From positions 130,175,742 to 130,239,741 of the forward strand of contig NC_133664.1 of NCBI RefSeq assembly GCF_037893015.1: a stretch of 64,000 nucleotides of DNA. The letters are read 5' to 3'. Each line of letters starts with the position of its first letter. The stretch's first letter is position 1. Below, in pieces: positions 57,456 to 64,000 of the stretch. This DNA comes from Macrotis lagotis. Lineage: Eukaryota > Chordata > Mammalia > Peramelemorphia > Peramelidae. The notes below the pieces were generated by a model. The model was given only the letters and a program-made list of their open reading frames with translations, did no database searches and had not been told where the DNA came from. The position numbers were made by a program, and so were the translations under genes.

Positions 57456-57529
57456 TTCTTAATTTCTACTCTATTTCTGCTTATGAGGGTCTCTGTTCTC
57501 TTTCATATCAGACACATTATGTCAGATTC

Positions 57530-58485
57530 ATAATTTTTTCTTAATAGTATTTTTTCTGTTACATGTAATGAAAGTTTTTGACATTCATTTCTGTAAGCTA
57601 TTGATTTTCAAATTTTTCTCTCTTGTCTCTTTCCTTCCTCCCTTCCCAAGATACAAGCAATCTAAGTTATATATGTGCATTCATATTAAAAACATTTCAA
57701 CACTAAAAGTGTTTTGAAAGATGAATAAGAGTAAAAGGGAAAATCACTAGAAAGAAAAAACAAAGAACAAACAAATGAAAAATTGTGAAAAGGGTATGCT
57801 TTGATCAACCTTCACACTCCTTCCCCCCCCCCCCGCCCCGTATATAGTTAGCTCTTTCCATCAAGAGGCTCTTGGAATTGTCTTGAATCATTGCAATGCT
57901 GAGAAGAGCAGTCTGTCATAGTTGATCAATGTTGTTACTGTGTACAGTGTTCTGGTTCTGCTAAATTCACAGCATCAGTTCATTTAACTCTTTCCAGGTC
58001 TTTCTGAAATCAGATTTCTCATAATTTCTCATATATCAGTAATATTCCATTACATTAATATCACAGCTTGTTCATCTGTTATTTCGTTGATGGGCATCCC
58101 TGTAATTCCCAATTCTTTGCCACCACAAAAAAAGAGCTGCTATAAATATTTTTTGTACATGTGAGTCCTTTTCCCTTTTTTTAATGATTTTTTGGGATAT
58201 AGATCTAATAGTGCCATTTCTGGTAAATGTTAGGGTATATGATATGTAGTGGCCTATGCCCTTTGGACAAAATTCCAAATTGCTCTCCAAAATGGCTGGA
58301 TCAGTTCACAACTCCATCAGCAATGCATGAGTGTTCCAATTTTTCCACATCTTCCCCAACATTTATCATTTTCCTTTTCTGTCATATTAATCAATCTCAT
58401 TGATGTGAGGTGGTACCTTAGAGTTGTTTTAATTTGCATTTCTCTACAGATTTATACTTGATGAGGATTTACATCCAGGATTAGA
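57530..58485 (-). mobile_element. L1 LINE 3' end, about 950 bp
   Basis: Antisense L1 3' UTR and ORF2 end: 'aggctcttggaattgtcttg', 'agcagtctgtcatagttgat', 'cagtaatattccattacatt', 'gccaccacaaaaaaagagct', 'atggctggatcagttcacaa', 'gatgtgaggtggtaccttag'. The longest reversed L1 piece in the window. Confidence 0.93.
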
Positions 58486-58489
58486 TATC

Positions 58490-59220
58490 CTTTTCACCAT
58501 TACTAAGTTTTGTTAGGTGACGAATAATTTATTTTGAAGGAAAGTGAAGTCTTAATATAACTGGTAGGATGTTTCCAACTTTCTATGATGCAGTAATCTA
58601 CTTGGTCATCTCTAAATATTACAAAATTGCAGAGTTTTAGAGTTTGAAAACACCTTAGAGATTGTCTAGTCCATTCTGAATACTGTTCCAAGATAACTGA
58701 TGCATATTTTTTTCCCAAGAATAAAGACAAAAAACTGTTCACCTTGTAGCTATTGTTCATTGCTCAGGGCTGATACTTTTAGTTTGGGTTTGTATTGTGA
58801 TTCTTTTCTTTCAAAATGTCAAAACCAAGGTAAGAGTTTATTGTCTGAATTTTGTTGCTATGGAAGTGCTCATTATCTTAGATCATCTAATGCATAGGGC
58901 ATAAATGAATTTGTTGGGTTCATAAATGAAGTGTGAGCCTTTGAACCCCCATACTAATATTAAAGTAAGTTTCTCTATCTTTTTCAATAGACTGTCCATT
59001 CTCTATATTTAAAGATTGGGGTGTTACTTTGAGCTATTGTTGCCATAATTTGCATAAAAACAACTTAAAAATAAGCTGTATTTTTCTATTACTAAGTATG
59101 AGTACAATACATAAAAATAAGCACAACAGTAATTAGATTTCAAATCTCAAGCCATTATCCATGTTGGGGATGGGGTAGTGGGGAGAGGAGGTAATAGCAA
59201 AGTAAATGATGAAGAAGAAT
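58490..59220. other. No gene; MIR scrap only
   Basis: 58600-58685 ('cagagttttagagtttgaaa', 'agattgtctagtccattctg') is a MIR-family fragment. The rest is unassigned. Confidence 0.45.
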
Positions 59221-59224
59221 CTAG

Positions 59225-59480
59225 TTGATATAATAATAGAGCAATTGGCCTGGAGTTGGGACAGATCTGAGTTCAAATTTGGTTTCAGACACTTAGCAAC
59301 TGTATCAAATCACTTCACTTTTGTCTGTTTCAGTTCCCTCAGTTGTAAAATAGAGATGATAACATCACCTCCCTAGGTTTTTTTTTTGTGAGGATCAAAT
59401 GAGATAATATTTGTAAAATGCAAAGCATAATGACTACCATGCATAGTAGGTGGTTGTTAGATACTTCTTTTTTCCTTCCT
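59225..59480 (+). mobile_element. tRNA-headed SINE with MIR-like tail
   Basis: The head 'gagcaattggcctggagttg' and 'ctgagttcaaatttggtttc' is SINE A/B-like. The tail 'aggatcaaatgagataatat' and 'ttgtaaaatgcaaagcataa' is CORE-SINE-like. Confidence 0.75.
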
Positions 59481-59484
59481 TATC

Positions 59485-60095
59485 TAAGAGATTCAATAGG
59501 TAGAAGTTATAAAGCTTGACAAGAACCATAAAATGTCAGCTAATTGGGTTCTGATAATGGAACTCGGCAAATACCCAACTGACTTAGTATACCAGCCAAT
59601 ATGACATAATTACTTCTATGAATCCAAGTAATATATGGTATGGCATAGAGTTTCAAGCTAACCCTATTAAACACTAGTGGAAGGATCAACTTGACACTGA
59701 TGATAACAGAATGAATGTTTCTCTTTTCAGTTACTGAAAGATAATACAGAACAAATCAAAATCATCAATATCCCATTTGCTATAAATGTTTCAGTACAGA
59801 TGACACTGATCACTACAGTGGGTGAACTGTGTGTAAGAAATAAAATAAAAATAAAAATGTGTTTCTTATACACCATTACTGCATCATAGAAAATTGGAAA
59901 CATCCTTCCAGTTATATTAAGACTTCCTATTGTTTTGGTCAACAATATTTTTAGCTCCAATTTACACAATGAATTGCAGGGAAATGCAGACCAATCAGAG
60001 CAATATCTTTATTGCAAACCCCAGATTAGATGGATTAAGAGCAGATACACAGGGGGGATATATGAGGTATTCAGAGAAGACTAAGTACCTCTGGT
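59485..60095. other. No gene or recognised repeat
   Basis: Unassigned DNA with no coding signal. Confidence 0.4.
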
Positions 60096-60099
60096 AAGA

Positions 60100-60555
60100 G
60101 AACTTTCTGAGTCCTTTTCAGTACTGTTCATCCATCTTTGGTGTCCACTTTGACCCAACTCTCACTGATGACTCCAAAAAGCTGTAGCATGCCCAATGGT
60201 CACATTCCAGTAAACATATGGGCTTCAAACCTCTCAGTGAGTTAGGGGTCAGCAATATTTGAACTCCTAGCATGGAAACACTCCCCTTCTATCCCATGAA
60301 ATGGGTTGATGTTCTAATGGCCATGAAAATAGATGAAGTGGCTGCTGAGAGGCTTTAAAGTTTGATCAGACATAAAAGACACCAAGGTCACCCATTGCAT
60401 CCCAGACCATCATTAGTCGTCCTGATTTTATCTTGCCACTGGACTTCAAGGACACTTTAAGAGACAGTGGGGCTGAGAACTTTGTTCAACTCTACCTCAC
60501 TTAAATCCAATTCATGTGCTAGTTATTGGTCCTCTTCTAAAAAGAAGAAGGAACA
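60100..60555 (+). mobile_element. LINE-like 3' end sharing a tail with SINE C
   Basis: 'cacccattgcatcccagacc', 'ttgccactggacttcaagga', 'ttcaactctacctcacttaa', 'tattggtcctcttctaaaaa', 'gaagaaggaacaacc' form a known-looking marsupial 3' terminus. Its right part is the reverse complement relative of the left half of the SINE at 46560-46882. Confidence 0.65.
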
Positions 60556-61189
60556 ACCTAAATTTGAACAGAAAAAAGCTAGGAAGCCTGAGAGCATTGA
60601 AAAATCTTTACAATGTAAATCCCATAGACTTTCCTAATAATGAAATTAATAGCAATAAAATTATAATACTTTGAATTATTTTAAAATAAATATGTACATA
60701 CTTAAGATGTAATTTTAAATATCCCTCTTTGAGTCTGGTAGTGTAAATGCAACTAATTGATAAACTATACCAAAATGGAGAAATTCTAAAATTCTATAAC
60801 CATCAAACATATTCTCCTATAGCACTTCAGAAAGAGTACATAGCAGTAGACAAAGCAGATTAGACTGGGACCATTTCCTCAGTAAGGACCAAAGAAGGAA
60901 AGGTGATGCTAAGGTAGTAATATTTCTTTTTTTATTTTTTCAATTTTATAGATTCTTTATTGGAATGACATACATTTAAAAAGGGTACACTTGATGAAAA
61001 TATGAAAAAAAGCAGGTCTTTCAGATGGTTTTTATGGGACATTTTCAGTCTCACAATTAAAATAAAAGTTCAGGGAAAAAGGATCCAGCTATGGCTCCTC
61101 ATATTGGTCCCTTTTTCTACCATGCATGTTAAGATTATTAAAAATCCTTGAACAAGAATCTGTGGTTGTATCACTAAAGAGGGAGTTGT

Positions 61190-61341
61190 AAGGGCAGCTA
61201 GGTAGTGCAGTGGACAGAGTACCAGCCCTGGAGTCAGGAGGACCTGAGTTCAAATTGGGTCTCAGACACATAATTACCTAGTTGTGTGACCTTTGGCAAG
61301 TCACTTAACCCCATTGCCTTGCAAAAACTAAAACTTAAAAA
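61190..61341 (+). mobile_element. SINE A with 14-bp target-site duplication
   Basis: Near-consensus copy: 'agggcagctaggtagtgcag', 'tggagtcaggaggacctgag', 'cccattgccttgcaaaaact'. Perfect AAAGAGGGAGTTGT at 61176-61189 and 61342-61355. Confidence 0.97.
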
Positions 61342-61811
61342 AAAGAGGGAGTTGTGGTATTGCTTCTGTCATGGAGGACAGCATCTCGTGTGGAGTTCAC
61401 ATGGAAGGGTTTATTATAGAAAGTAAATCCTCTAAACAACCTTGTTTGTAAATGACATTGTAATAAGTGTATAAATCTCCAGAATATTCTGAGATTGCTG
61501 TAATGGAATCCATGAAGCACTCAAAAAAAAAAAAACAACCAAACAAACAAACACTGGTATAACAATCTATACAGGGGGACAAAAAACAAGATAAACCACA
61601 AAAGGACAAAGAATACCCACTGCTCTCTAAAGCAGCTCAGTGGGCCATCCTATGAGTCAGTCTATTTCAATATGTATCATGCACAAACATTTCAAATAGA
61701 GAAGGAAATGGGGCCAGAACTACAGTGGAAAGGAAAAGGCTTGGTTGTATTAAGGAAACTGTGTAGTGCTTTCAATAATTTCAAGCTGTGGCCTCTAAAA
61801 AAACTCCTCAG

Positions 61812-61970
61812 GGGGCGGCTAGGTGGCGTAGTGGATAAAGCACCGGCCGTGGAGCCAGGAGCACCCGGGCTCAAATCTGGTCTCAGACACCCAACAACTA
61901 CCTAGCTGTATGGCCTTGGGCAAGACACCCAACCCCATTTGCTTTGCAAAAACCTAAAAAAAAAACAAAC
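61812..61970 (+). mobile_element. SINE A
   Basis: 'agggggcggctaggtggcgt', 'agcaccggccgtggagccag', 'ggcaagacacccaaccccat', A-rich tail. It retains more CG dinucleotides than other copies, so it may be among the youngest. The flanks 'aaaaaactcctc' and 'aaaaaaatcctc' suggest a short duplication. Confidence 0.95.
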
Positions 61971-62363
61971 CAAAAAAAAATCCTCTTTTGAATATCAATA
62001 TTTCTAATGATATATGGCCTCAAATAATAGAAGATCTAATCTTTAATAAAGATTTATGATAAGGCAACTGGAGAGCACTGAGAGATATATGGTAGACTAA
62101 AGTAGTTATGAAATATTATCAGTGATGACCTGCATATAAGAAATGGCACAAGGTGTATAACATGACAATGCTGAAAGAACAAAAGGAAGAAAGACTGCTC
62201 AAGATATAGTTTGGTATCCTCCTCTTTGCCTTTAGTGCTAGGGATTCAGTAATTATTTGGAGCTCTCAAATTCTGGCTGTGAATAGATTGTTATCAATCC
62301 TGAATTTTCCCATTATGTTCATAAGTATAGAATAAGAGACTATCAAATGCTTAATTAAAATCT

Positions 62364-62618
62364 GTTTTTGTTCAGTCATTTCAATAGTGTCCAACTCTGT
62401 AAAAACCATTTGGGTTTTCTTGGCAATGATACTGGAGTGGCTTGCCTTTCCTTCTCCAGCTCATTTTATGGATGGGGAAACCGAGGCAAAGAGAGTAAAG
62501 TGACTTACCCAAGGGTCACAAAGTTACTAAGTGTCAGAGGTCAGATTTGAACTCAAGGAGATGAGTCTTCCTGACTCTAGTCCCAGGTCCTATTCTCTGT
62601 GTCACATAGCTGTCCAAC
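62364..62618 (-). mobile_element. SINE B inside CR1
   Basis: 'tgttcagtcatttcaatagt', 'tttcttggcaatgatactgg', 'ttacccaagggtcacaaagt', head 'ctgtgtcacatagctgtcca'. TAAAATCT stands on both sides (62356-62363, 62619-62626). Confidence 0.93.
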
Positions 62619-62696
62619 TAAAATCTAGGTAAATTATCTGCAGCATTTACTTGAGATTAGTAATTTAGCTGAAAAATATTGATTTCATGTGTCTTA

Positions 62697-62785
62697 GACT
62701 CAATTCAACAAAATTTGATTCAGGTACTGTGAATACAAAGACAAAAGTGGAATGGTTCCTGACTGTAAGGCGTTTATGAAGGTAT
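62697..62785 (-). mobile_element. L2 scrap in CR1 span
   Basis: 'tcaggtactgtgaatacaaa', 'gacaaaagtggaatggttcc', 'tgactgtaaggcgtttatga' resemble the antisense L2 3' end. Confidence 0.55.
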
Positions 62786-63159
62786 AGTGCCCATTTATGA
62801 CACTGTTTGCTTTTCTAAATGTTCACTCTATTTATTTTAAAGAATTTTGTCAAAATGAAAGTGAAGCTCAATGGTCTCTAGTAGGTAAACTCCATTCTTT
62901 TCCCTTTTGAAAAATGGAATAGTCAAATTTCTTCAATAGCTCTTCTATTTTTCACATTATTTGAAACACTAGAAACAATATGAATTTCTTACAAGTTTTT
63001 CAGTGTTACAATTACTCTAGGTCTGCCTGGTGACACATTTATCAAGGACAAGTAGGGACTTTGCTACTAAATTCCTATTAGCCAGTTGAAAGAACATTCT
63101 CATGAAACAGAAACAAGAATTTGCAAGTCTGGTGTTATGTTTTTTTTTTCTCAAAGCAT

Positions 63160-63245
63160 TAACTAATGGTAATAATAGCTAGCATTTATCCAGTACTTGA
63201 AAGATTGGAAAGTACTTTATAAATTTTGTCTCATTTGGTCTAATT
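63160..63245 (-). mobile_element. MIR 3' fragment
   Basis: 'aataatagctagcatttatc' and 'gaaagtactttataaatttt' then 'gtctcatttggtc' is the antisense MIR-family 3' end only. Confidence 0.75.
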
Positions 63246-63654
63246 TGCTCTATGTTAAAAGCCCAATCCTCCCTCTCTGAGCAAAGATACTAGCCCCTCT
63301 TTAAGCCTCTTTTCCAATATATCTACTCCTATTTTCCCTCTCTTTTAGGAACAAAGAAAAATTAAGCTGCTAAGCAAAACCAACTAACATGAAACTAATC
63401 CTGACAGGATATGCAATATTCTACATGTGAACTCTTTCACTTTATGTCAATGTAAATGAAAACATCAATATAATCAGAAAATCTGGTGAAATGCAATAGA
63501 CTAGTTCCTATTTCTAGAAGACTCATGATGAATGACATTTCCCTTCTCTTGGTAGAGTACCAAAACTCCATTCACTCCTCTTTTGGAGGACCTCTTTTGG
63601 ATAGAGACCTCTAGCAGATCTCCATCTTTGACCACCATGCCTCCCCTCCCACTG

Positions 63655-63958
63655 GTAATTTCTCAGTTATTAAATATTTATCCTACTATGTGCCAGGCAT
63701 TGTGTATACACATAAAAACAAACGATAGTTACTTCCTTCAAGCAGTTCACAGTCTAAAGGGATACAACAAGCTAACAAATATGCACAAAGGAACTGTCAA
63801 GATAAATAGGAAATAATTGGAGAGAAGGCATTAGAATTAAGATGGATATGCAAAGGCTTCCCAAAGAAGGCTGGATTTTAGATAAACCCTAAAGGTGGAG
63901 AGCATTCTCACTGAATGGAGTAGAGAGAAGTGTCTTTAGTGTGGAACAGCCTGAAGGC
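63655..63958 (-). mobile_element. L2 LINE 3' end
   Basis: 'atttatcctactatgtgcca', 'ggcattgtgtatacacataa', 'caagcagttcacagtctaaa', 'gagaaggcattagaattaag', 'aaaggcttcccaaagaaggc'. One of the better-preserved L2 tails in the window. Confidence 0.88.
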
Positions 63959-63959
63959 C

Positions 63960-63993
63960 ACTGCTTCATCCACTGTGCCACCTAACTGCCCTA
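63960..63993 (-). mobile_element. SINE head fragment
   Basis: 'catccactgtgccacctaac' and 'tgcccta' is the 5' head of SINE A/B in reverse, without body or tail. Since retroposed SINEs lose 5' rather than 3' ends, a later deletion is likely. Confidence 0.75.
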
Positions 63994-64000
63994 AGACTAC

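Larger units (their letters stand above)
60928..61996 (-). pseudogene. Probable retrocopy of an unidentified host mRNA (3' UTR)
   Basis: On the minus strand the sequence runs toward AATAAAGAATCTATAAAATTG (signal at 60956-60961 on +), and 13-15 bp further an A-rich tract of about 15 bp begins. That is the signature of a reverse-transcribed poly(A) mRNA rather than of a genomic gene end, where a GT-rich element would follow. No long frame is present; the body (for example 'catgcatggtagaaaaaggg' and 'gaggagccatagctggatcc') looks like 3' UTR. Flanks TAATATTTCT (60918-60927) and CAATATTTCT (61996-62005) may be the target-site duplication, which would fix the ends. Two SINE A copies (61190-61341, 61812-61970) inserted later. 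I do not recognise the parent gene. The alternative is a genuine minus-strand last exon with an A-rich downstream flank. Confidence 0.6.
62270..62990 (-). mobile_element. CR1/L3-type LINE, interrupted
   Basis: 'cattatgttcataagtatag', 'aataagagactatcaaatgc', then after a SINE 'ggtaaattatctgcagcatt', then after an L2 scrap 'cttttctaaatgttcactct', 'tctctagtaggtaaactcca', 'ttttgaaaaatggaatagtc'. Colinear with the CR1 at 14550-16490. Confidence 0.7.

Noticed and set aside
60928-61996. A genuine minus-strand gene end
   Set aside because: Not fully excluded. The A-rich tract right after the AATAAA region and the flanking direct repeats favour a retrocopy.

Overview
Organism and setting. This window looks like intergenic or deep intronic DNA of a marsupial. 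The evidence is the repeat content. Two tRNA-headed SINE types recur throughout: a short one ending ...CCATTGCCTTGCAAAAA (called SINE A here) and a longer one whose RTE/BovB-like tail carries AAAGAGTCGGACATGACT-type sequence (SINE B). They sit among many old L2, MIR/CORE-SINE and CR1/L3 fragments, marsupial-type L1 3' ends and one RTE-clade LINE. The DNA is AT-rich and CpG-poor, with no CpG island. I cannot decide between an American and an Australian marsupial.

Genes. I found no intact protein-coding gene, no exon I could defend and no rRNA, tRNA or CRISPR. Open frames are short, repeat-derived or low-complexity; the longest (519-1250) only translates a hexamer array. Two host-gene fossils are present: a processed pseudogene of ribosomal protein S20 (13778-14256, +) and a probable retrocopy of an unidentified mRNA, apparently mostly 3' UTR (60928-61996, -). 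I recognised no LTR or retroviral element.

Layout. 0-6 kb: two L2 3' ends around a roughly 720-bp (ACCTAT/ACCTAC) array, then an L2 split by an L1 that itself holds an L2 fragment and a SINE. 6-13 kb: unique DNA with MIR copies, two of them split by SINE B. 13.7-16.7 kb: RPS20 pseudogene, then a CR1/L3 split by SINE B and L1. 17-20 kb: unique DNA and a 360-bp polypyrimidine tract plus (CA)n. 20.3-23.1 kb: an L2 interrupted by MIR, SINE/L1 and an L1 that carries a SINE. 23-26 kb: unique. 26-31 kb: a possible DNA-transposon relic, L1, L2, MIR and a 103-bp near-identical duplication. 31-38 kb: mostly unique, with one L1. 38-48 kb: dense SINEs, including a SINE inside a SINE and a SINE whose tail became a microsatellite. 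48-53 kb: unique DNA and L2 pieces. 53-55 kb: decayed RTE LINE. 55-64 kb: MIR, L1, SINE, the second retrocopy and another interrupted CR1.

How the parts work together. The window is a record of successive insertions. At about a dozen sites the younger element is bracketed by visible target-site duplications of 8-17 bp, which gives a relative order: L2, CR1 and MIR oldest, then L1 and retrocopies, then SINE B and SINE A. Simple repeats appear repeatedly at element tails or at one conserved L2 motif. I did not find a new functional system. The most useful leads are the nested insertions, the 103-bp duplication, the unidentified retrocopy, an unnamed dispersed repeat seen three times, and a few long repeat-free blocks that could hold conserved noncoding elements. 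All family assignments were made by eye from memory of consensus sequences, so boundaries are approximate by about 10-30 bp unless a target-site duplication fixes them.
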